Shown here piece by piece: positions 34,380-41,945 of a stretch of DNA of 56,723 nt. The notes beneath the pieces are model-generated. The model had not been told where the DNA came from. It saw nothing but the letters and a program-made list of their open reading frames with translations, and searched no databases. The translations under genes and the position numbers were made by a program. The DNA is taken from assembly GCA_021848385.1 (NCBI GenBank), contig JAJZUQ010000014.1:1-56723 (forward strand). The letters are read 5' to 3'. Position 1 is the first letter of the stretch, and each line of letters starts with the position of its first letter. Source of the DNA: Deltaproteobacteria bacterium (lineage in GTDB: Bacteria > Desulfobacterota > Desulfuromonadia > Geobacterales > Geobacteraceae).

Positions 34380-34633
34380 TCAAAAGATTTTATCCGGGTG
34401 GAACAAATTTCCTGCTACCCCTTTACGACGTAGGTTGAATGGGGAAAGTGTCATTGATTATGTTGCTCAGTCTGGGATCGTTGGTGGTTATTTGGCTGTA
34501 ACGTGTAGGTTAATTCACGTTGGATGGTCTGTCGAATTGCCGTTGACGGTTCTTTTGGGCTGATCCCGAACCGGCGTTAGTTCTGGTTCCCCGTGGCAAA
34601 GCTGTTGAAAACCTGGAGCGAGGTGTGGCTTAC
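34380..34633 (+). other. Long leader region with small hairpins before the tetraheme cytochrome gene
   Basis: No gene lies between 34264 and 34633. Apart from the sigma-54 site, the part after it contains a hairpin AACGTG/CACGTT (34500-34505/34516-34521), CCGTTGACGG near 34541, and an interrupted TTTTGGG...CCCGAA. I compared it by eye with the GEMM (cyclic dinucleotide) riboswitch pattern common in Geobacter leaders and did not find its conserved core. A regulatory RNA is possible but unproven. Confidence 0.35.
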
Positions 34634-35458
34634 ATGAACAAATTTGTCGTGATGATGGCAGCAGTTGGCGCATCGTTGGTGATGGCTTCGACCGTCCTGG
34701 CTGGAGTGGGAAGGGTGGCTAATACAGCGCACAACCTGTCATCTTCATCGCTAAGCGCTTTTTTCAAGAGTAGTTCTGAAAACCAGATATGTATCTTCTG
34801 TCATACCCCCCATAACGCCAACCCGTCGGTCCCCCTCTGGAATAAGGTGATGCCGACCCAGTCGTTTAATATGTATACCAGTTCCCCGACACTTTCTCCC
34901 GCAGCCAAGGCGGTCACCGCTCCAGGCCCCGAATCGCTCCTCTGTCTGAGCTGTCATGACGGCCGTACCGCTATCAACGTGGTGCACAATACGAGTAATC
35001 CGACTGCTACGACTGTCGGGAACGAGCATATCATCGCCTTGGACTTTGGGAGTGATCCCAATACTCCCGTCTACGGGAGTTCCGGTGGTGTTTCCCTTGG
35101 GACGTTTACGTGGGATTCCTCCTATGGTGCTAACCTGGGGAAGACCAGTACGGATGTTTATAGCGGTACCAATCTGATGGACGATCACCCCATATCCTTT
35201 TCCTACGATGCCGCCCAGACGAGCAAGCCGCAACAACTCAACGACAGGACGACAGTTGTTGCCGCCAAAAGCGGCAATGCCATCCGCTTTTTTGGCCCCG
35301 AACACCGTCTTGAATGTTCCAGCTGTCATGACCCCCATGTTGACTATGGTTATATCAAGGGTGTCCCGACGAACACCGGCGGGAATACAGAGCTTAGACC
35401 TTTCCTTGTCATGTCAAATACCGGCAGCGCTCTTTGTCTTGCCTGTCACAACAAGTAG
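34634..35458 (+). CDS. Secreted tetraheme c-type cytochrome
   Basis: 274 residues from ATG 34634; the GTG nine bases upstream is too close to the GAGCGAGG ribosome site. A signal peptide (MNKFVVMMAAVGASLVMASTVLA) leads into a sequence with four CxxCH heme sites: CIFCH (53-57), CLSCH (104-108), CSSCH (228-232) and CLACH (268-272), each in the context CHTPHN, CHDG, CHDPH or the C-terminus. The long central stretch without hemes is rich in Ser/Thr/Gly, typical of extracellular or outer-surface cytochromes of Geobacter. It follows the sigma-54 promoter candidate at 34353 and ends in a terminator, so it may be transcribed alone. Confidence 0.92.
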   Translation: MNKFVVMMAAVGASLVMASTVLAGVGRVANTAHNLSSSSLSAFFKSSSENQICIFCHTPHNANPSVPLWNKVMPTQSFNMYTSSPTLSPAAKAVTAPGPESLLCLSCHDGRTAINVVHNTSNPTATTVGNEHIIALDFGSDPNTPVYGSSGGVSLGTFTWDSSYGANLGKTSTDVYSGTNLMDDHPISFSYDAAQTSKPQQLNDRTTVVAAKSGNAIRFFGPEHRLECSSCHDPHVDYGYIKGVPTNTGGNTELRPFLVMSNTGSALCLACHNK

Positions 35459-35486
35459 GGGTGAACCCGCTTAAGGATTGTCGAAG

Positions 35487-35533
35487 GGGCCTTCAGCCAC
35501 TCGGTGCATCGGGTGTACTGACGGCCCTTTTTT
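35487..35533 (+). terminator. Intrinsic terminator after the tetraheme cytochrome gene
   Basis: Stem GGGCCTTCAG (35487-35496) pairs with CTGACGGCCC (35518-35527) with one mismatch and is followed by six T (35528-35533). It separates the tetraheme cytochrome gene from the NHL-protein gene. The remainder of the 35459-35769 gap contains the sigma-54 site at 35674 and no gene. Confidence 0.8.
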
Positions 35534-35673
35534 CGTGTGTGTAGTTATTTCGCGTAACTATTTATATCGCATGGCAATAAATATAATATGCTGCTCTCGG
35601 CCTAGCGCAGAAAAACGAGTACTTACATGTGATTGCAGTATTCGTTGGAGAGGTGTTCTTGGGGCCTCTGTGG

Positions 35674-35689
35674 CGGCATTCTTTTTGCA
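35674..35689 (+). promoter_or_regulatory. Candidate sigma-54 promoter upstream of the NHL/Ig/dockerin gene
   Basis: CGGCAT...TTTTTGCA places GG at 35675-35676 and GC at 35687-35688, ten bases apart. TTGCA matches the -12 consensus; GGCA matches the -24 core. Expected start of transcription is near 35699, about 70 bases before ATG 35770. Confidence 0.55.
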
Positions 35690-35769
35690 CTTGTAGTGTA
35701 AGCACGTGCCTCTTGAGGCGCTTTATAACTATCAACCGGCTGTTTTCATTAGTATCCGGAGGCATTAAT

Positions 35770-38481
35770 ATGCTAACCAGATTTCGTATCCCACTTGTGA
35801 CCGCTGTCATCATGCAGGCCGTTTTGGTCTTTTCGCTGACAACGGTGACCTCTGCCGCTACGGTCCCCGTGGTAACCGTGCTGAGTCCTGTAACCAGGAA
35901 TGTCAACTCGCCCATACGGGTCGTCCTGGATCAGCAGGGAAATTACTACGTGACAGACCCCCGGGCAGGGGGTGTCTCGAAGTTCAGCACCTACGGACGG
36001 CTGCTGAAGACCATACCTACCCAGCTTCCTCCTCTCGGCGTGGCGGTCAATGGCCAGGGGAACCTCCTGGTGAGCCAGGGGAGCTACGTGGCAATCCTGG
36101 ATCAGAACGGCGTTGAACTCGGTCGGCTCGGGTCGGGGGCAGGGCAGTTCGTGAAGGCCAACGGCATTGCCCTGGATGGAAACGGCTATGTGTATGTGGT
36201 GGACAGTCTTGCCAACAATGTTCAAGTGTTCACGGCCAATGGACAGTATGTGACCACCATTGGCGCCGCAGGCACCGGCGCGGGGCAGCTCAGCCTACCG
36301 ACCGGCGTCGCCTACGAGAAAAAGGCCAATCAAATCGTCGTGACTGATACCCTCAACGGTCGGGTAGAGTTTTTCGACGCTTCAAGTCATGCCTATGTGA
36401 AAACCATCGGCAGTTTTGGCGCCAATCCGCTCCAGTTCAGCTCGCCCCAGGGGATAACATTTGAGTACGACACTTTAGGCAACCTGAGCCGGATGTATGT
36501 GGTTGATACGTATCAAAGTCAGATCCAGGCCATCGATCCGACGGGAACCGGAACGTTTCTTTCATTCATCAGCCAATACGGAACGGCCAACGGTCAGCTG
36601 GTCGTGCCGACGGATGCCGCTTTCGACCCGGTCAACAAGCGGCTCATTGTTACCAACGGCTACGGATACCTGACGATGTTCGGTATTGATGGCGGCGCCA
36701 ATCCGGCCAAGACCACACCGCCGACTCTGGGAATCGATCCGGTTGCGGCAAACGTCTCCACAGCAAACATAACCATCAGCGGTACCGTGGAAGCCAGCAG
36801 CACGGTTGCCGTTACAACCAGTACCACCGCCGTGGCCTCCCCCGTCGTCTACACCTCCGCCACCACCTGGACCTGCTCCATAACCGGCCTCGTTCCCGGC
36901 ACTAACATCCTTACGGCAACGGCCACTGACCTGGCTGGGAATATCGCCAGCCAGTCGGTCAGTGTCGTCTATACCCTCCCCGCACCGACTCTTGCGCTCA
37001 ACACCGGTCTGCCGACCCTGACGCGGGTTGCTGCCCAGACCATCAGCGGCACGGTCGATGCGGGTGCATCTGTCGCAGTTGCCCGGACCGGCATCAACGG
37101 TACGGTCACCGGGAATGCTATCGTCTCCGGCACGAGCTGGAGTTATGACGTGACCCTCACCGAGGGGAGTAATACCTTCACCGTGAGCGCCCAGACCCCC
37201 GGCAGCAGCACGGCGACCGTGACCACAAGTATCGCGCTGGATACGACTCCGCCTGTACTTGCGGTTTCCGCCCTGGCAACGGGGAGCTCTACCAGCACCC
37301 AGACCCAGAACATAACCGGGACGGTGACTGACTCCAATCCCGGTATCGTCACTGTCAATGGCCAACCGGTCGTCGTGACCAATAACACCTTCAGCACGGC
37401 GGTAACCCTGACCACCGGTGTCAATACGGTCACGGTCGTCGCCACCGACCTGCTCGGCAACAGCAGTATTGACACCCGGACGATCAATTTCGACGCCACT
37501 GCGCCGGTCATCACCATAGCATCGCCGGCCGACAATGCCATCACCAATGTAACTGCCCTCACCATCAGCGGCAGCGTGGACAAGAGCGCCACCGTCACCG
37601 TCGCCGGCAAGGGGGTCGCGGTGGGTGCCGGGAACAACTGGACCACCGCCCTTGACCTGACAGCCGGCCAGAACACCATTACGGTCACGGCGGTGGACCT
37701 GTACGGCAACACGTCATCCCTCAAGAGGAGCATCACCCTGGATACGACAAGCCCGGTACTGGCGATAACCGCCCCGACGCAGGACCTTGCCACCAACAAG
37801 CCGAATATCGTTCTGTCCGGAACCGTGAGTGATTCTGTCAATGTCACCGTCAGCAGTTCCGTCAACGGGATCATTACGCCGATTCCGGTCGCCGCCGGAG
37901 CGTTTTCGTTCAACGTGGATTTCCCGAACCCCGGAGTCTACGCGGTCCAGGTCATAGCCACCGATGAGGCCGGCAACGTGACCACCTCCACCCGTACCAT
38001 TACCTATGACACAACGCCGCCGCAACTGACAGTCAATCCGTCGAACGGCTATATGCCCACCAAGCTGAGCGGTACAGTGGAGCCTGGAGCGACTGTCCAG
38101 ATCAAGAGCGGAACGACCATCCTTGCCACGGCGACCATTGCCAACGGGACATGGAGTGCCGATCTCGGTACGGCGACCTATGACCCGACGGCACTTCAGA
38201 TCATCGCCACTGACGCCGCTGGCAACAGCAGTGCGCTGGGACTTACATACCAGTATCCCGACGGCGACATCAATGGCGATGGGACGGTCACCATGGCTGA
38301 TGCCCTGATGGCGATCCGTATCGTCGCCAACAATACGGTTCCGACTGCAAGCCAGCTGGCCCATGGCGACATCGGTCCGCTGCTCAACGGCAAGCCAAAT
38401 CCGAACGGTACCATCGATCTGGTCGATGCCTTGCTCATACTGAGAAAAGCGGTAGGCTTGAAGAGCTGGGACACGCTGTAA
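35770..38481 (+). CDS. Secreted NHL-propeller / Ig-like / dockerin protein
   Basis: 903 residues from ATG 35770 (CCGGAGG ten bases upstream). Signal peptide RIPLVTAVIMQAVLVFSLTTVTSA. Residues about 30-335 are NHL repeats of a six-bladed beta-propeller (DQQGNYYVTDPRAGGVSKFS, ALDGNGYVYVVDSLANNVQVF and so on). About six Ig-like domains follow (about 340-830), each ending like NTVTVVATDLLGNSS and joined by DTTPPVL linkers. The C-terminus (831-898) is a type I dockerin with two Ca-binding loops, DINGDGTVTMADALMAI and PNPNGTIDLVDALLILRK. There is no heme. It looks like an extended extracellular adhesin or scaffold; the dockerin implies a cohesin partner or Ca-stabilised end. It sits between cytochrome genes under its own sigma-54 promoter. 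Confidence 0.9.
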   Translation: MLTRFRIPLVTAVIMQAVLVFSLTTVTSAATVPVVTVLSPVTRNVNSPIRVVLDQQGNYYVTDPRAGGVSKFSTYGRLLKTIPTQLPPLGVAVNGQGNLLVSQGSYVAILDQNGVELGRLGSGAGQFVKANGIALDGNGYVYVVDSLANNVQVFTANGQYVTTIGAAGTGAGQLSLPTGVAYEKKANQIVVTDTLNGRVEFFDASSHAYVKTIGSFGANPLQFSSPQGITFEYDTLGNLSRMYVVDTYQSQIQAIDPTGTGTFLSFISQYGTANGQLVVPTDAAFDPVNKRLIVTNGYGYLTMFGIDGGANPAKTTPPTLGIDPVAANVSTANITISGTVEASSTVAVTTSTTAVASPVVYTSATTWTCSITGLVPGTNILTATATDLAGNIASQSVSVVYTLPAPTLALNTGLPTLTRVAAQTISGTVDAGASVAVARTGINGTVTGNAIVSGTSWSYDVTLTEGSNTFTVSAQTPGSSTATVTTSIALDTTPPVLAVSALATGSSTSTQTQNITGTVTDSNPGIVTVNGQPVVVTNNTFSTAVTLTTGVNTVTVVATDLLGNSSIDTRTINFDATAPVITIASPADNAITNVTALTISGSVDKSATVTVAGKGVAVGAGNNWTTALDLTAGQNTITVTAVDLYGNTSSLKRSITLDTTSPVLAITAPTQDLATNKPNIVLSGTVSDSVNVTVSSSVNGIITPIPVAAGAFSFNVDFPNPGVYAVQVIATDEAGNVTTSTRTITYDTTPPQLTVNPSNGYMPTKLSGTVEPGATVQIKSGTTILATATIANGTWSADLGTATYDPTALQIIATDAAGNSSALGLTYQYPDGDINGDGTVTMADALMAIRIVANNTVPTASQLAHGDIGPLLNGKPNPNGTIDLVDALLILRKAVGLKSWDTL

Positions 38482-38490
38482 AGAGTGATC

Positions 38491-38506
38491 TGGCAACGCC
38501 GTTGCA
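38491..38506 (+). promoter_or_regulatory. Strong sigma-54 promoter upstream of the 27-heme cytochrome
   Basis: TGGCAACGCCGTTGCA: the TGGCA and TTGCA blocks both match the -24/-12 consensus, with GG (38492-38493) and GC (38504-38505) ten bases apart. It is the best sigma-54 match seen in the window. Transcription would start near 38517, about 87 bases before ATG 38604. Confidence 0.72.
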
Positions 38507-38528
38507 GTGCCGCTAAGGTACTGCAACG
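38500..38528. promoter_or_regulatory. Perfect dyad overlapping the sigma-54 promoter
   Basis: CGTTGCAGT (38500-38508) and ACTGCAACG (38520-38528) form a perfect 9-bp inverted repeat with an 11-base spacer. Its left arm includes the -12 element and its right arm lies just past the expected transcription start. There is no T-run. It could be a repressor operator or a 5'-end hairpin in the transcript. Confidence 0.5.
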
Positions 38529-38603
38529 TTGGCGTATCAGATAAAGGATGCCCGCATGTCAAGAATAACGCTGAATTTCATAATGCTTTTCAGGAGCGCA
38601 ACC

Positions 38604-41600
38604 ATGAAAAGACGATTTGCATACACTGTGGGAACCGTGGCACTGGTTCTGCTGATGTCGACCGCCGCACTGGCAGTCATCGCACCGCACAACTTCAATT
38701 GTACGGAATGCCACGTAGTCCACCGGAGCCTTGGGGTCAAGGATACCAACAATGTCTGCATTTCCTGTCATTATCAAGGCTCCGTGCTGACAGTCCATCA
38801 ATTCAAGCCGACTGATCTGGCAAATCCATTTGGCACAACGGCAATGGGTATCTATACATCTGGCACGGGGAAGCACTCTTCGCACAACTGGGCGGCGCCC
38901 GACCAGATTCCCGCAGCCGGCGCAACACCGCCGACCAACAGCTACATGAATACCCCTACCTCCATACTCGGCACCGTGAGTTGCGCCCGCTGTCACGAGG
39001 TGCATTCGTTGACCACCGATTTCACCGGTACCAACCCCATCCGCTCCCAGCCCCTCCTCCGGATGAGGAACGACACGGACCAGATGTGTCTCGATTGTCA
39101 CAAGAGCCGGAACAAGCCGGACGCTCTGCAGGGAACCCATCCCGTCAACTTCGGCTATAACGATGCAAACCGGGGACCGGCGCTCCAGCCGAACAACTAC
39201 TACAGTACACCGATCACCAACCCAACCAATCCGACAGCCAACATGAAGCTCATTGGCAGCAACGGGCTGGTACTCTGCTCCACCTGCCATGCCCCGCACT
39301 TTGTCGACTCCAACGCCCGGACCTTCGACAGCAACTCCAGTGCGATCCTGGGGCGCCTCTCCTCGTCAAGGGGGCTGTTGCTTCGCACCGATCTCAAGGG
39401 GAAGGCTGTCACCGATCTGAACATCTGTGTCAACTGCCATAAGTCGAACGATACCCCGGGAATCACTACTGCTGCCGTCAAGAATCACAATGGCAGTTCC
39501 AAGAACCAGAACGTCCAGTGCGCCGACTGCCATGGCGGCCACGTGGATTACGACCCGGCCGATCCGACCGGATCCCTCGGCAAAAACGTCTGGCTCCTCA
39601 ACCGGTACATGAATATCTCCACCCAGTATGGCGCGGTCCGGAACAAGCGGGTTCTCTTCCAGTACACCTCGTCAACCCGGAAAAACTACAACAAGGATGC
39701 ATACGGGGTCTGTCTGGGGTGCCACTCGCCGCTCCCCTCTACCATTGCCCAGCATTCCAGCACAGATGCCACTGTCTGTAATACCTGCCACAAGCATTCC
39801 GCTGGTTTCTCGGCGAACTGTACCCAGTGCCACGGCTTTCCGCCGACCACCAATCTCCCTCCCACCGGCACGAGTGGCAGCACCGGATACGCGGTGGATG
39901 GCTCGAAGAATTATTCTGCAACAACCCCGCCGTATAAAGATGAATCACAGACCCCCCACGGGAGTCATGCCGCCGGGGGCGGCACGAACTATTCCTACGG
40001 CTGCACCGAGTGCCACAACGGCAATAACCACGACAGTGGCAATTTCCAGCAGGTATTCCCAGTTGCCAGCGCCACCCTGGTCAGCAACGGCAAGGGTGCT
40101 GTCGCGGCTCCTGCCTACAACACAGCTTCTCCCGGCACCTGTACCACCTACTGCCACAGTAACGGTGCACCGCGGGGGCAGACATACAAAACCAAGGCGC
40201 CTACCTGGGCACTGACGAGAGGTACCATCATCGGTACGGCGAACGAGTGCGTTGCCTGTCACGGCGGGGTGATTACTGGCTTCAATAACCTGAGCACCAA
40301 CGCCCACTTCAAGCATGTGAGCAACAACGCGGCCACCGGCAAAGGGTATACCTGTAACGTCTGCCATGCCGCCACCGTGAGCGGAAACAGTGCCGTTAGC
40401 AATCAGGCGAATCACGTCAACGGTGTCAAAGATGTTTCGTTCTCAGGGGTGGCTGCGGGGTCCACGATGAACACATCGGCAACCTGTACTACTTACTGCC
40501 ACAGCAACGGAACCAGTACGACCGGCATTGCCACGGTGTATGCCGCGCCTTCCTGGGCCACTCCTTCGACTGGCAAGTGCGGCAGCTGCCACAAAGTATC
40601 CTTTGCCATTGCCAGCCAGGGTACCCTCATCGATACCAACGCCCACTTCGCCCACATGAGCAGTACCTATGGGCCGAAGTACTACATTAACCCGACAACG
40701 GCCGCCGGCTCCTGTGCGATATGCCATACCTACACCAATGAGCTGGCCAGCACCCACGTGAACGGTACCATTGAAGTGCCGAGCACCAACTGTACTACCA
40801 ATTGCCACAAAAATGGCATCGCCATCGCCGGTGGCTGGAACGGTGGCAGGGTCACCTGCGAAAGCTGCCATACCGGTACGCTGTCGGTGATCAACGGGCT
40901 GACGGCACCTGCGAAGACAAACTTCACTGCCACCGGTCACGGCCAGAGCGGCACGAACTATAACGCCAGCAACCAGTGCGTTGACTGCCACGATCCCAAC
41001 AGTCCCCATATCTCCGGGGCGCTCGGTACCTATAAGCGGATCGCGGTGAACAACAATACCCTCTGTTACGGTTGTCATAACGATGCGACCAAGGTCCCGA
41101 CCGTAGCCAAGCAGAACGTGCCGACTCACGTGATGGACAAGACCACCGCAGAGGAGTCGACCCCGACCATGGACTGCAAGGCCTGTCACGACGTCCATGG
41201 AACCGGCTTCACCAAGATGGTCCGGACCCAGGTCAGCTCTGGCGTATCCGGTCAATACTCCTCTGTCAGCGGTCTTAATTATAACGGTACGGTCTTTGTT
41301 CAGACGGTAGCACCCTATCGCGGTCTCTGCCAGGGGTGCCATACCAAGACGAACCATTTCAAACGGAACGTGCCGGAAACCAATCATCCGACGACCAACT
41401 GTCTCGGCTGTCATGCCCACAAGGAAGCCTATGCCTTCAAGCCGAAGGCTTGTGACTTCTGCCACGGCTATCCCCCGGCAGACCGCAACGCTACCTTTGG
41501 CCGTCAGGGGATCTACTCCTCCGCCCGGTTTGAAGACTACACCTCCGGTGGTGGTGCCCATACGAAGGCCGGCCACATCAAGCCGACGGCCAAACCGTCC

Positions 41601-41861
41601 GAAGGATGGGCGAACTGTACGGTATGCCACGGCAACGGATCTCTCAGCCCTGCCAACACCCATACCAACATACCGTCGACGGCACCCTACACGCCGTCCC
41701 AGACAAACATCAACATGGATGTGGACGACCACTATAAATTCAACAACAGCTTGCCCCTAGGCCGTGCCCAGTACTCGGGGACGCTGAACAACAACACGAC
41801 GGGTTCCTGCTCCAACGTGAGCTGCCACTTCAAGCCGACGCCGAAGTGGGGACCCAAATAA
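38604..41861 (+). CDS. Secreted multiheme c-type cytochrome, 27 heme motifs
   Basis: 1,085 residues from ATG 38604 (CAGGAG eight bases upstream); a longer frame has no support. Signal peptide RRFAYTVGTVALVLLMSTAALA. I count 23 CxxCH, three CxxxCH (CTTYCH at 513 and 628, CTTNCH at 730) and one CxxxxCH (CSNVSCH at 1069), 27 possible hemes. Hemes 11-16 follow the repeating order long motif-CxxCH-CxxCH seen throughout the larger neighbour, but with CxxxCH in place of CxxxxCH. Spare histidines (HAPH, THVNG, AHFKHV) can serve as distal ligands. It is probably an outer-surface or extracellular electron carrier. It starts behind the best sigma-54 promoter, and the 41-heme gene follows 84 bp downstream. 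Confidence 0.92.
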   Translation: MKRRFAYTVGTVALVLLMSTAALAVIAPHNFNCTECHVVHRSLGVKDTNNVCISCHYQGSVLTVHQFKPTDLANPFGTTAMGIYTSGTGKHSSHNWAAPDQIPAAGATPPTNSYMNTPTSILGTVSCARCHEVHSLTTDFTGTNPIRSQPLLRMRNDTDQMCLDCHKSRNKPDALQGTHPVNFGYNDANRGPALQPNNYYSTPITNPTNPTANMKLIGSNGLVLCSTCHAPHFVDSNARTFDSNSSAILGRLSSSRGLLLRTDLKGKAVTDLNICVNCHKSNDTPGITTAAVKNHNGSSKNQNVQCADCHGGHVDYDPADPTGSLGKNVWLLNRYMNISTQYGAVRNKRVLFQYTSSTRKNYNKDAYGVCLGCHSPLPSTIAQHSSTDATVCNTCHKHSAGFSANCTQCHGFPPTTNLPPTGTSGSTGYAVDGSKNYSATTPPYKDESQTPHGSHAAGGGTNYSYGCTECHNGNNHDSGNFQQVFPVASATLVSNGKGAVAAPAYNTASPGTCTTYCHSNGAPRGQTYKTKAPTWALTRGTIIGTANECVACHGGVITGFNNLSTNAHFKHVSNNAATGKGYTCNVCHAATVSGNSAVSNQANHVNGVKDVSFSGVAAGSTMNTSATCTTYCHSNGTSTTGIATVYAAPSWATPSTGKCGSCHKVSFAIASQGTLIDTNAHFAHMSSTYGPKYYINPTTAAGSCAICHTYTNELASTHVNGTIEVPSTNCTTNCHKNGIAIAGGWNGGRVTCESCHTGTLSVINGLTAPAKTNFTATGHGQSGTNYNASNQCVDCHDPNSPHISGALGTYKRIAVNNNTLCYGCHNDATKVPTVAKQNVPTHVMDKTTAEESTPTMDCKACHDVHGTGFTKMVRTQVSSGVSGQYSSVSGLNYNGTVFVQTVAPYRGLCQGCHTKTNHFKRNVPETNHPTTNCLGCHAHKEAYAFKPKACDFCHGYPPADRNATFGRQGIYSSARFEDYTSGGGAHTKAGHIKPTAKPSEGWANCTVCHGNGSLSPANTHTNIPSTAPYTPSQTNINMDVDDHYKFNNSLPLGRAQYSGTLNNNTTGSCSNVSCHFKPTPKWGPK

Positions 41862-41875
41862 GATTCACCTATGCA

Positions 41876-41902
41876 GGCGGGGGTGGTATTGCCTCCCCCG
41901 CC
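41876..41902 (+). other. GC-rich hairpin between the two giant cytochrome genes
   Basis: GGCGGGGG (41876-41883) pairs with CCCCCGCC (41895-41902) around an 11-base loop. It lies 14 bases after the stop of the 27-heme gene and 43 bases before the next start. With no T-run it is not a clear terminator; it could protect the upstream mRNA or reduce read-through so the two cytochromes are made in unequal amounts. Confidence 0.55.
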
Positions 41903-41945
41903 GAAATACTATATAGTCGTTTTGCATATTTATAAGGAGTTGGCA

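Noticed and set aside
34380..34633. Possible GEMM (cyclic dinucleotide) riboswitch in the leader of the tetraheme cytochrome gene
   Set aside because: The conserved core of that RNA could not be found; only small unrelated hairpins are present.
41879..41892. GG-N10-GC spacing resembling a sigma-54 site before the 41-heme gene
   Set aside because: The -24 part reads CGGGGG, a poor match, and the site lies in a GC hairpin; the gene is probably read from the 38491 promoter.
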